This document shows positions 1 through 7,408 of a stretch of DNA of 22,661 nucleotides, piece after piece. The notes under the pieces are model-generated. The model was not told the DNA's origin, did no database searches, and saw only the letters and a program-made list of their open reading frames with translations. This DNA is from Nitrospiraceae bacterium (lineage in GTDB: Bacteria > Nitrospirota > Thermodesulfovibrionia > UBA6902), in assembly GCA_020354155.1 (NCBI GenBank), contig CP070644.1, forward strand, positions 1,708,077 through 1,730,737, given 5' to 3'. Within the stretch, counting starts at the first letter, position 1. Every line of letters begins with the position of its first letter. The position numbers and the translations under genes were made by a program.

Positions 1-1
1 C

Positions 2-622
2 CTCCTGCGTGTACCTGAAATTAACAGGGCCCTCCTTGAAATAGCAAAGAGGTACGGGATCAACCTTGTTTTTCAGTCAACCCTGATAGAAGTACGGGGG
101 GAGTCAAAAGAGGCAGTCTTTGAAGTCACAAAAGGTGATGAGAAAGAGCAGGTGACTGTTCAGTATGACATGCTGCACGTTGCACCTCCCATGTCAGCTC
201 CGGACTGTATCAGCAACAGCCCTCTTGCAGTTGACGGGGATCCCCTTGGCTGGGTTGATATAGATAAAGAAACGCTTCAGCATAACAGGTATAAAAATAT
301 ATTCAGCCTCGGTGATGTTGCGAACGCAGGCGATACAAAGACAGGAGGAGCTGTGCGAAAGCAGGCCCCGGTGTTAGTCAACAATCTTCTTTCCGCACTG
401 AAGGGGAAATCTGCGGCAGGACTATCACGGTACAATGGGTATACCGTCTGTCCAATAACAACAGGCTATGGAAAGCTTCTCCTGGCCGAGTTTGACCATG
501 ACAACAGACTGATGCCCACCTTCCCCTTTGATCAGACACAGGAACGATACAGCATGTGGCTGTTGATTAAACACGCCATGCCCTGGATGTACTGGAACAG
601 AATACTGAAAGGCAAGGCATAG
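2..622 (+). CDS. sqr: Sulfide:quinone oxidoreductase, type II (C-terminal part; 5' end outside window)
   Basis: This is the last 206 residues of a flavoprotein that oxidises sulfide and passes the electrons to membrane quinone. The reading frame is open from the first bases of the window, so the true start lies upstream; the GTG at 152 is internal. Visible landmarks are HVAPPMSAPD, the WVDIDKETLQH block, the FAD-site segment SLGDVANAGDTKTGGAVRKQ, and VCPITTGYGKLLLAEFD. The Cys of that last block sits where the second redox Cys of SQR lies (human SQOR Cys379 by recall). The tail TFPFDQTQERYSMW...MPWMYWN closely resembles the mitochondrial/type II SQR ending, which anchors the enzyme on the membrane. 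The first redox Cys and the dinucleotide-binding N-terminus are not visible. The gene is followed after 29 bp by a TauE/SafE permease, probably in one transcript. Confidence 0.93.
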   Translation, partial: LLRVPEINRALLEIAKRYGINLVFQSTLIEVRGESKEAVFEVTKGDEKEQVTVQYDMLHVAPPMSAPDCISNSPLAVDGDPLGWVDIDKETLQHNRYKNIFSLGDVANAGDTKTGGAVRKQAPVLVNNLLSALKGKSAAGLSRYNGYTVCPITTGYGKLLLAEFDHDNRLMPTFPFDQTQERYSMWLLIKHAMPWMYWNRILKGKA

Positions 623-651
623 GGGCTCCCTCACAAATAACTAGAGGAAAT

Positions 652-1803
652 ATGCGTTATCATATTGTTTTTTCATTGTTATTTGTTGCACTATTGTCAA
701 TATTTCTGAGTTCGTCCTTTGCCGGAGAACTGGCTGATGCCATTGCCATGACTCCCCAGGGTACTGAACAGGGGATGATCAATCCCCAGGCACAGGCCGG
801 CTTTCTTGGTATCCCGGGTGCCCCTGATGTAAATCTCCTCTGGGCATTTCTCTGGGCCGTCTGGGTTGGATGGATATTCTCTACGGTAGGAGCCTTTGGC
901 GGTATCATGGCAGGCGTAGGTCACATCACTATTTTTGGACTCGGTGACTACGCAAGGAGTTTTAAAGACACAAATCCTGCCTTGAACAAGGTGCTCACAG
1001 ATAGTATCAGGGTCTCCAATCAATGGATGGTAAGTCTCAGTGCACTCATCTCTTCTATTAATTATTACAAGATGGGCAGACTTGTCCTGCCTCTTGGAAT
1101 CGCCCTTGCACTTGGTTCAGTAACAGGCAGCATACTTGTTCCTGTTATCACTGCAGGCAAAATTCAACTCAGTTCCTATATAGGATATTTCGGACTCTGC
1201 GTCTTTGTCATCGGAGGCTTTCTTTTTTACGAAACAACCAGCCGCGGACAGTCACAAAAGAAAAGTGCCAAGGCTGCAGCAAAGGCATTTGAAGAAGCGC
1301 ATATGAAATTAAAAAACAAAGAGGCCGTTGACAAGTCCGAACATGGCGTTACGATAATCCACTGGAGCCTGTCCCGCATCATATTTACATTTTACGGGGT
1401 AGAGTTCAGTTTTAACCCGGTCATACCCGTTGTCGGCGGATTTTTTATTGCTGCCCTGGCATCTTTTCTGGGCATAGGCGGAGGCTTCCTCTTTGTTCCC
1501 TTTCTGACAAGCATCGCCGGACTCCCCATGTTTCTCGTTGCAGGCACCTCAGCACTTACCGTTCTGGTAGGCATGGTGGTGAGCATTTTTTCATTTATGG
1601 CCCTGGAGGGAGTGGCGGTGTACTGGCCCCTGATCGGCATGGAGCTCTTTGGAATATTTGTCGGCTCAATGATAGGCCCGAGAACATCGAAATATATTCC
1701 TGATATCTGGCTGAAAAGAATATTTGTGATTCTGGCCATATACGTTGGCATCAGGTATACATCAAAGGGATTTCTCGGTCACAGCATTGTTCCGCCCTTT
1801 TAG
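652..1803 (+). CDS. TauE/SafE family sulfite/sulfonate-type permease
   Basis: This is a 383-residue polytopic membrane protein of the TauE/SafE (DUF81) family, whose members move sulfite, thiosulfate, sulfoacetate or related anions. The ATG is preceded by AGAGGA at a normal distance. A hydrophobic segment at residues 5-24 could be a signal peptide or first helix. Further hydrophobic helices lie near 62-92, 120-165, 172-193 and in a C-terminal block at about 255-375. Gly-rich repeats such as GAFGGIMAGVGH and FLGIGGGFLFVPFL match the two inverted halves typical of the family. A charged Lys/Ala-rich loop at about 200-235 separates the halves. Its place directly after sulfide:quinone oxidoreductase suggests export of an oxidised sulfur product or import of a sulfur anion; the substrate cannot be read from the sequence. 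Confidence 0.9.
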   Translation: MRYHIVFSLLFVALLSIFLSSSFAGELADAIAMTPQGTEQGMINPQAQAGFLGIPGAPDVNLLWAFLWAVWVGWIFSTVGAFGGIMAGVGHITIFGLGDYARSFKDTNPALNKVLTDSIRVSNQWMVSLSALISSINYYKMGRLVLPLGIALALGSVTGSILVPVITAGKIQLSSYIGYFGLCVFVIGGFLFYETTSRGQSQKKSAKAAAKAFEEAHMKLKNKEAVDKSEHGVTIIHWSLSRIIFTFYGVEFSFNPVIPVVGGFFIAALASFLGIGGGFLFVPFLTSIAGLPMFLVAGTSALTVLVGMVVSIFSFMALEGVAVYWPLIGMELFGIFVGSMIGPRTSKYIPDIWLKRIFVILAIYVGIRYTSKGFLGHSIVPPF

Positions 1804-1805
1804 CA

Positions 1806-1991
1806 ATGGTTCATCATGAATTTCCGGGGAGGATCGAAAAAAGTATTGAGCCATACCGGGATGTTCCTTTATCCGAAAAACGTAACATTTTAATCGTAAT
1901 GGCACATGTAACGACTGTCAGAACTTTTTATCAGACTTATGGCATTCAAGACTTTTTGAGAGCCTTTCCGGAAAGACACATTAGCCTATGA
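1806..1991 (+). CDS. Small hypothetical protein translationally coupled to the next gene
   Basis: This is a 61-residue ORF that begins 2 bp after the permease stop and ends inside the start of the next gene (ATGA overlap at 1988-1991). I do not recognise a family. The product is soluble-looking, with a basic/acidic N-terminal stretch (FPGRIEKSIEPYRDVPLSEK) and a short hydrophobic strand (ILIVMAH). No clear Shine-Dalgarno sequence precedes its ATG, so translation would depend on coupling to the upstream permease. The continuous packing of stop and start codons from 1801 to 1991 is the main support for a real gene. It could also be the remnant of a longer protein. Confidence 0.5.
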   Translation: MVHHEFPGRIEKSIEPYRDVPLSEKRNILIVMAHVTTVRTFYQTYGIQDFLRAFPERHISL

Positions 1992-2536
1992 TCATGTTTT
2001 TTTTACATTATTTACATGTAGTTATCGATTCTTTCCTTATGTGGTTTTTCAGGTTTCCCAGCAGCCCGGTTACAGGCTATTTCTTTGGACTATTGGTGCT
2101 AGCCATCATTTCTGTACTCATCGGCGAACTTTCAGTTGCAATGGCCTATCGCCTTAACAGGGACCTGATATCCGATACTGTTCATGACATGGACCATTTC
2201 CAGAATCTGTCCATTCAAGCCCTGAAAGTCCGGGACAAGGCAGCATTCAGGGCCTGCAACAGCATCGCAAATGATGCATACGGCAAATCCTTCTTCTCCA
2301 TGGTTACTCTCTCCGCTGCTTCTTTATGGCCTGTTTTTCTTGCCCTTGGCTGGTTGCAGTTCCGTTTCTCAGAGGTGACCTTTCCCATGCCCCTTATGAA
2401 TTTTACCGCCGGATATATCGCAACTTTCATTTTCTGTTATATACTGGTCCGATTTGTCTTGAACAAAATCAGGCACAGATTTTCATTCAATACCAGTTTT
2501 CATCAATACACTCCGGGGCAAAAGGATTTGACCTGA
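1988..2536 (+). CDS. Small three-helix membrane protein, YidC/DUF106-like topology, function unknown
   Basis: This is a 182-residue membrane protein of unrecognised family. Hydrophobic segments are visible near residues 28-52, 100-122 and 135-160. Between the first and second lies a polar helical stretch (about 55-97) containing MDHFQNLSIQALKVRDKAAF, which looks like a cytoplasmic hairpin. This order (helix, cytoplasmic helical arm, two helices) resembles the DUF106/EMC3/TMCO1 branch of the YidC-Oxa1 insertase superfamily, but that is a topological impression and not a sequence match. The ATG overlaps the stop of the preceding ORF by 4 bp. It is the last gene of the sqr-permease cluster, so it may assist or partner the permease. 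There is no obvious terminator after it. Confidence 0.75.
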   Translation: MIMFFLHYLHVVIDSFLMWFFRFPSSPVTGYFFGLLVLAIISVLIGELSVAMAYRLNRDLISDTVHDMDHFQNLSIQALKVRDKAAFRACNSIANDAYGKSFFSMVTLSAASLWPVFLALGWLQFRFSEVTFPMPLMNFTAGYIATFIFCYILVRFVLNKIRHRFSFNTSFHQYTPGQKDLT

Positions 2537-2592
2537 AATCAGCTGCTTAACACAATATTTTCGTTATTTCCATCGCAAGCCAGCCCTATCCC

Positions 2593-2622
2593 TTGCGAAT
2601 CATTACCTTCACATTTTATAAT
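2593..2622 (+). promoter_or_regulatory. Candidate sigma70 promoter for the transketolase pair
   Basis: TTGCGA (2593-2598) and a perfect TATAAT (2617-2622) are separated by 18 bp. They lie about 90 bp upstream of the transketolase start. The leader after it can fold by pairing TGCACT (near 2625) with AGTGCA (near 2665). Assigned by eye from consensus only. Confidence 0.5.
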
Positions 2623-2709
2623 GGTGCACTGCAAATCCGGCTGCTGATCCCGTTCTCTCGCAAGTGCAGTCAAATCCGTGAATACGCAATATATTAAGGA
2701 GATTACAGT

Positions 2710-3552
2710 ATGAGTGTTATGACGAAAGGCAAAGTGACAGATGTAGAAGAACTGAAGAAGATTGCAAAAAGTGTGAGAATCAGGATACTGCATATGCTGA
2801 CCACAGCCGGTTCCGGACACACGGGCGGTTCACTGTCTGCTGCTGACGTGGCCGTTGCCATATATTTTTCCAAGATGAAGTTCAACCCGAAAGACCCATC
2901 CTGGAAAGACAGGGACAGGTTTATTCTTTCCAAGGGACATGCTGCCCCTTTACAATACTCGATTATGGCAGAGGCCGGTTACTTCCCTGAAGATACAACA
3001 CAGACACTGCGCACAACCGAATCCCCTCTTCAGGGCCATCCCTGCTGCAAGAGACTTCCCGGCATTGAAGTATCCACCGGCTCCCTGGGACAGGGGCTTT
3101 CTGTGGCAAACGGCATGGCGCTGGGACTTCGCCTTGACAGGAATCCGGCCCGAGTGTACTGCATCATGGGCGATGGAGAGATCCAGGAAGGACAAATATG
3201 GGAAGCTGCCATGACGGCTGCCCATTATAAAATCGACAACCTCTGCGCTGTCGTTGACTGTAACGGGCTGCAGATAGACGGTCCCGTTGCAAAAGTGATG
3301 AACATAGAGCCTGTCGTGGATAAATGGGAGGCCTTTGGATGGAACGTCATTGACATAGACGGGCACAACATGGAACAGATCGTTGGGGCCCTTGATAAAG
3401 CCGAAGGCATCAAAGGCAAACCGACTGTTATCATAGCCAATACCACGAAAGGGAAAGGTGTATCTTTCTTTGAGAATAAAGTAGAATATCACGGAGTTGC
3501 GCCATCCCTGGAGGAACTTGAAAAGGCAGTAAAGGAGATTGACAATGAGTAG
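2710..3552 (+). CDS. Transketolase, N-terminal (thiamine-diphosphate-binding) subunit
   Basis: This 280-residue protein is the first half of a split transketolase, which transfers two-carbon ketol units between sugar phosphates in the non-oxidative pentose phosphate pathway. Landmarks are SGHTGG (35-40), SKGHAAP (74-80), STGSLGQGLSVANGMA (122-137), and the thiamine diphosphate motif starting GDG at 154-156 and closing with Asn185 in VVDCNGLQ. Its length is about that of the N-terminal domain alone, as in other two-gene transketolases. AAGGAG precedes the ATG at good spacing; a second Met at codon 4 is a less likely start. The stop overlaps the start of the C-terminal subunit, consistent with a 1:1 complex. 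Confidence 0.94.
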   Translation: MSVMTKGKVTDVEELKKIAKSVRIRILHMLTTAGSGHTGGSLSAADVAVAIYFSKMKFNPKDPSWKDRDRFILSKGHAAPLQYSIMAEAGYFPEDTTQTLRTTESPLQGHPCCKRLPGIEVSTGSLGQGLSVANGMALGLRLDRNPARVYCIMGDGEIQEGQIWEAAMTAAHYKIDNLCAVVDCNGLQIDGPVAKVMNIEPVVDKWEAFGWNVIDIDGHNMEQIVGALDKAEGIKGKPTVIIANTTKGKGVSFFENKVEYHGVAPSLEELEKAVKEIDNE

Positions 3553-4507
3553 CGCACAGGGCACAGAGAGAAAACCGAAGGCAACAAGGAACCAGTATGG
3601 CGAGACACTGCTTGAACTGGGAAGAGAACGGTCCGATATTGTTGCTCTCGATGCCGACCTCTCCGGCTCCACTAAAACAGGGAAGTTTGCAAAAGAATTT
3701 CCGGAAAGGTTTTTTAATATGGGAGTTGCCGAGCAGGACATGATCGGCACTGCCGCTGGTCTGGCTGTAACAGGAAAAGTCCCCTTTGCATCAACATTTG
3801 CAGTATTCGAAACCGGCAGGGCCTGGGACCAGATCAGACTTGTCATCTGCTATTCCAATACGAATGTAAAACTCGTTGCAACCCATGGTGGTATCACCGT
3901 TGGTGAAGACGGTGCTTCCCATCAGGCCCTTGAAGACATTGCCCTCATGAGAGCACTTCCGAATATGACGGTTATTGTTCCCGCTGACGCAACAGAGACC
4001 AACTCGGTAATCAGGGCGGTTGCCGATTACAAAGGCCCTGTGTATGTGAGACTCGGCCGTTCGAATGTCCCCTACACCATGCCTGATGACTACCAGTTCC
4101 GGATTGGCAGGGCCCATGTATTTCATACAGGCAAAGATGCGAATATCATTGCCGCCGGGATTATGGTAGACGCTGCTAAAAAGGCATCAGAACTGCTGGC
4201 AACTGAAGGATTCGATGCAGGTGTGATAAACATGTCTACCATCAAACCCCTTGACGAGGAAACTCTGCTGAATGCCGCAAAGACCGGAAAAGTCATAATC
4301 ACTGCTGAAGAGCATTCCATCATCGGAGGACTCGGCGGTGCAGTGTGCGAATTCCTTGCAGAGAACCACCCTGTGCCGGTCAGGCGTATAGGAATCAATG
4401 ATTCATTCGGTTGTTCCGGAGGAGCAGCGGAGTTGCTGCAACTTCATGGGCTGACAGCTGAGAACATAGCTGAAGCAGTGAAAACATCGTTAAAGAATGC
4501 TCAATGA
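3545..4507 (+). CDS. Transketolase, C-terminal (pyrimidine-binding) subunit
   Basis: This is the second half of the split transketolase, 320 residues from the ATG at 3545. That ATG is preferred over the in-frame TTG at 3539 because AGGAG at 3533-3537 is correctly spaced for it. The pyrimidine-binding domain contains the conserved Glu in NMGVAEQDMIGTAAGLA, followed by FASTFAVF and THGGITVGEDGASHQ. The C-terminal transketolase domain covers about the last 120 residues (AEEHSIIGGLGGAVCE, GCSGGAAELL). It overlaps the N-subunit gene by 8 bp, so translational coupling is likely. The two chains together form the active site. A 1-deoxyxylulose-phosphate synthase is less likely given the split and the lengths. 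Confidence 0.93.
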   Translation: MSSAQGTERKPKATRNQYGETLLELGRERSDIVALDADLSGSTKTGKFAKEFPERFFNMGVAEQDMIGTAAGLAVTGKVPFASTFAVFETGRAWDQIRLVICYSNTNVKLVATHGGITVGEDGASHQALEDIALMRALPNMTVIVPADATETNSVIRAVADYKGPVYVRLGRSNVPYTMPDDYQFRIGRAHVFHTGKDANIIAAGIMVDAAKKASELLATEGFDAGVINMSTIKPLDEETLLNAAKTGKVIITAEEHSIIGGLGGAVCEFLAENHPVPVRRIGINDSFGCSGGAAELLQLHGLTAENIAEAVKTSLKNAQ

Positions 4508-4600
4508 AAATGATCTTATGAGTGATACGGGGTATGGAACATCACAGTCAGCCCATGTGCATTTGAACAATATCCCCTTTGTTCTGAGTTTGCCATACAA

Positions 4601-5263
4601 ATGATCCAGTTCTCAGATGTTACAAAATACTACGATGATGACCTTGTCCTGAAGGATCTCACCTTTACCGTTGGAAAAGGTGAGCTGGCTTTTCTGACCG
4701 GTCCAAGCGGTGTAGGAAAAACCACGCTTCTGAAACTGATTTATGCGGCAGAGCTGCCTGATGAAGGAAATATTGTCGTCGCAGGCTGGGATATCCGTAA
4801 GCTCAAGCAGAATACAATACCTTACCTGAGGCGACATGTGGGCATTGTTTTCCAGGACTTCCGGCTTCTCTTCAACAAGACTGTTTTTGATAATGTGGCC
4901 CTTGCCCTCAGAATTCACGACATGCATCCAAAAGAAATCAGGGAAGACGTACTTGAAATACTGAAAGAGGTCCGCCTGAAACACAAAGCACATATTTATC
5001 CGCAGCATCTCTCAGGCGGTGAACAGCAGCGGGTTGTTATCGCACGGGCAATGGTTTCCAAACCCACCGTGCTCCTCGCCGATGAACCGACTGGAAACCT
5101 GGATGCGGATACATCACTGGCCATCACAAATCTTTTCAGGGAAATAAATGCACGGGGAACGACAGTGCTCATTGCCACTCACAGCGCATCTCTCTATCAG
5201 GGGACAGGCCGAAGGGTCTTTCATCTCAGGGATTCAAACATTGAAAAGGAGACCGTCGGTTGA
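4601..5263 (+). CDS. ftsE: FtsE, cell-division ABC transporter ATPase
   Basis: This is the ATPase of the FtsEX complex, 220 residues, the usual FtsE length. Motifs in order are Walker A GPSGVGKTT (34-42), Q-loop Gln85 in FQDFRLL, signature LSGGEQQR (137-144), Walker B VLLADEP (157-163), D-loop NLDAD and switch His194. FtsEX does not transport; it couples ATP hydrolysis in the cytoplasm to activation of peptidoglycan hydrolysis outside. That fits the following ftsX and envC genes. No Shine-Dalgarno is visible before the ATG and no closer in-frame alternative start exists, so initiation is probably weak. The 93 bp between the transketolase and this gene contain no promoter I would defend. Confidence 0.95.
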   Translation: MIQFSDVTKYYDDDLVLKDLTFTVGKGELAFLTGPSGVGKTTLLKLIYAAELPDEGNIVVAGWDIRKLKQNTIPYLRRHVGIVFQDFRLLFNKTVFDNVALALRIHDMHPKEIREDVLEILKEVRLKHKAHIYPQHLSGGEQQRVVIARAMVSKPTVLLADEPTGNLDADTSLAITNLFREINARGTTVLIATHSASLYQGTGRRVFHLRDSNIEKETVG

Positions 5264-6144
5264 GAATTTTCCTTTATTCTTTACAGACAGCGCTGAAAAG
5301 TATCTGGCATGAGAAGTGGATAAACCTTCTCACTGTTCTATCCATCAGCATCGGACTCCTCATTCTCAGTTCATTTATAGTGATTACCCTGAATATGGAC
5401 AGCGTTCTGCAGCGCTGGTCAAAAAGTTTCGGGCTCGTTGCCTATCTGGACGAAGATTTGACCAAAGAGGCTGAATCAACTCTTGAAGAATTGCTGCGGC
5501 AGGATGAAGACATACTGGAAGTCCGCTATATTTCCAAAGATCGGGCTGCCCAGGAAATACAGACGATTCTCGGCGATGATGCCAGAATTCTTGAAGACTT
5601 CAGGGAAAACCCTCTCCCCTCTTCCTTTGAACTAAGGCTGAAGACTGAATTATTGGACCCTGAACTGGTAAGGAAAAAGGCCGAAGCAATTCAGGAGATG
5701 TCAGGTATTGAGGAAGTTCAGTATGGAGAAAAGTGGCTCTCATCGTTGAGTACCATTGCGCAGATGATGAAAATGGGGACCGTTTTTCTGGGATGTGCCA
5801 TTTTTACTGCCATTATTTTTATTACCTACAGCACGATAAAGATTTTTTTCTATCGCCGCAAGGACGAGATTGAGACATTAAAACTACTGGGGGCAACGAA
5901 AAGTTTTATACGGCTTCCCTTTCTCCTTGAGGGCCTGTTTATCGGGACAACAGGCGGCCTGATCAGCGCCTTTGCTCTCTTCGGACTCTATTCCGTCGTG
6001 CTTGTCAAAATCCCTGAATTACTCCCGTCAGTCACAATACTCATCCTGTCCCTGCCCCTTGAGGCATATATATCAGTAACCCTGGCAGGTGCTCTTATGA
6101 GTTTTACCGGCAGTTTCTTTGCTGTGGGCAAAATAAGGTATTAA
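5260..6144 (+). CDS. ftsX: FtsX, cell-division ABC transporter permease
   Basis: This is a 294-residue membrane partner of FtsE. Transmembrane helices are visible near residues 22-44, 172-196, 222-246 and 256-285. Between the first two lies a periplasmic domain of about 125 residues rich in Glu/Asp, which in other species binds the hydrolase activator. The YRRKDEIETLKLLGAT segment after helix 2 is the typical FtsX coupling loop contacting FtsE. The start is a TTG whose last two bases are shared with the ftsE stop (TTGA, 5260-5263), so the two subunits are translationally coupled. EnvC follows immediately and is the expected partner of the periplasmic domain. Confidence 0.94.
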   Translation: MRIFLYSLQTALKSIWHEKWINLLTVLSISIGLLILSSFIVITLNMDSVLQRWSKSFGLVAYLDEDLTKEAESTLEELLRQDEDILEVRYISKDRAAQEIQTILGDDARILEDFRENPLPSSFELRLKTELLDPELVRKKAEAIQEMSGIEEVQYGEKWLSSLSTIAQMMKMGTVFLGCAIFTAIIFITYSTIKIFFYRRKDEIETLKLLGATKSFIRLPFLLEGLFIGTTGGLISAFALFGLYSVVLVKIPELLPSVTILILSLPLEAYISVTLAGALMSFTGSFFAVGKIRY

Positions 6145-6190
6145 ATTGGGTGTTCAAACGTTTGACCTTAATAACAGACAATTACAGATT

Positions 6191-7378
6191 ATGCATAATT
6201 TCTCCGTCCGCACTGTTCTCTCCCTTTCGCTGATCTTTTTAGTCATCCTTGCATTCTGCAGTCTTCCATCCGACCTTTTTGCTGCAAGCCCGAAAAAGAA
6301 ACTGACGGAAATTGAAAGGAAGATAAAAAAGAAAAAACAGAGTGTTGCATCGGCACTGAAAAAAGAACAGTCCATTCTGTCGCGCATTGAAAGCATTGAC
6401 AGGGGAATAATGGAAAAAAAATCAGAGCTGAAGAAATATGACAGTCTTATACGGAAAGCCCGATCAGACATTATCGCCCTTAACAAGGACATTCAAAACC
6501 TGAAGAACAAACTGGAACAGAGAAGAGAGCATTTAAAAACCCGCATCAGGGCGTTGTACAAACAGCAGTATGGGGGGAATGCCCTGATCCTTATCTCAGC
6601 CAGAGACTACCAGGACCTTATCAGAAAGAGTAAATACCTCAGTCTGATTGCTCACCGGGACAACAGGATTATGGAGAAATACAGCAGTGCAATCAGTGAT
6701 ATTCAGTTTAAAAAGAAACAACTTGGAGTCCTTCAATCCAAACTGGAAACAAGCAAGGAGGAGGCAAAACAGAAAAAGAAATCCCTTCAGACTGACAGAA
6801 AAAAGAAGGACAGGCTTCTTATCACGATCAGGAGTAAGCGGAGCACCTATGAAAAGACAATCAGGGAGCTTGAAGCTTCATCGGAGAAGCTGAAAGAAAT
6901 GATTAAAAAAATGCGCGAGAAAAAGCTCGCGAAAAGTATAGTCGGTAAAAATTTCAGCGCCCGAAGAGGCCACTTACCCTGGCCGGTTAGCGGTCAGGTT
7001 GTCGTTCCCTTTGGTAAATATATGGACCCCAAGTTCAAGATCGTCGTATTTAAAAATGGTATTGAGATCAGGACAAAGAGCGGAGCCGAACCACAGTCAA
7101 TCGCAAGCGGAAGAGTTGTGTTTGCCGATGTGTTCCAGGGGTACGGCCAACTGCTGATTATTGACCATGGTGATGGCTACCACACCCTCTATGGGCACCT
7201 GTCAGAGATTTTTCACAAGACTGGTGATATAATTATAAGAGGCACTTCACTGGGAAGAGTCGGCAACTCGAGTCTCTTACAGTACTCAACTCTGTATTTT
7301 GAGATACGACACAAGGGAAAACCTGTGAATCCCCTGAAGTGGCTGAAGCGTAAAAGAAGGATTGTAAAGAAAAAATAA
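6191..7378 (+). CDS. envC: EnvC-like murein hydrolase activator (coiled coil + degenerate LytM/M23 domain)
   Basis: This is a periplasmic protein with a signal peptide (first about 31 residues, ending near DLFAAS), a long Lys/Glu-rich coiled coil to about residue 245 and a C-terminal LytM (M23) domain of about 120 residues. In active M23 peptidases zinc is held by HxxxD and HxH; here the final HLHFEI-type motif reads TLYFEI and the first His is absent (VVFKNGIEI). The fold is therefore kept but the enzyme is probably inactive, as in E. coli EnvC, which activates amidases. The FtsX neighbour supports this. The ATG at 6191 gives a normal signal peptide. An in-frame TTG at 6146, just after the ftsX stop and with AAGG upstream, would add 15 residues and remains possible. 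Confidence 0.9.
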   Translation: MHNFSVRTVLSLSLIFLVILAFCSLPSDLFAASPKKKLTEIERKIKKKKQSVASALKKEQSILSRIESIDRGIMEKKSELKKYDSLIRKARSDIIALNKDIQNLKNKLEQRREHLKTRIRALYKQQYGGNALILISARDYQDLIRKSKYLSLIAHRDNRIMEKYSSAISDIQFKKKQLGVLQSKLETSKEEAKQKKKSLQTDRKKKDRLLITIRSKRSTYEKTIRELEASSEKLKEMIKKMREKKLAKSIVGKNFSARRGHLPWPVSGQVVVPFGKYMDPKFKIVVFKNGIEIRTKSGAEPQSIASGRVVFADVFQGYGQLLIIDHGDGYHTLYGHLSEIFHKTGDIIIRGTSLGRVGNSSLLQYSTLYFEIRHKGKPVNPLKWLKRKRRIVKKK

Positions 7379-7408
7379 ACATATATATATTGGAATCAGG
7401 GAGGATGA

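Noticed and set aside
2950..3846. 298-codon minus-strand ORF across the transketolase genes
   Set aside because: It is fully antisense to two well-recognised genes; its composition is not protein-like and no start signal is present.
6146..6190. TTG at 6146 as the envC start
   Set aside because: It is possible by its AAGG spacing, but it places 23 residues before the signal-peptide hydrophobic core; the ATG at 6191 gives a normal signal peptide. Not fully excluded.
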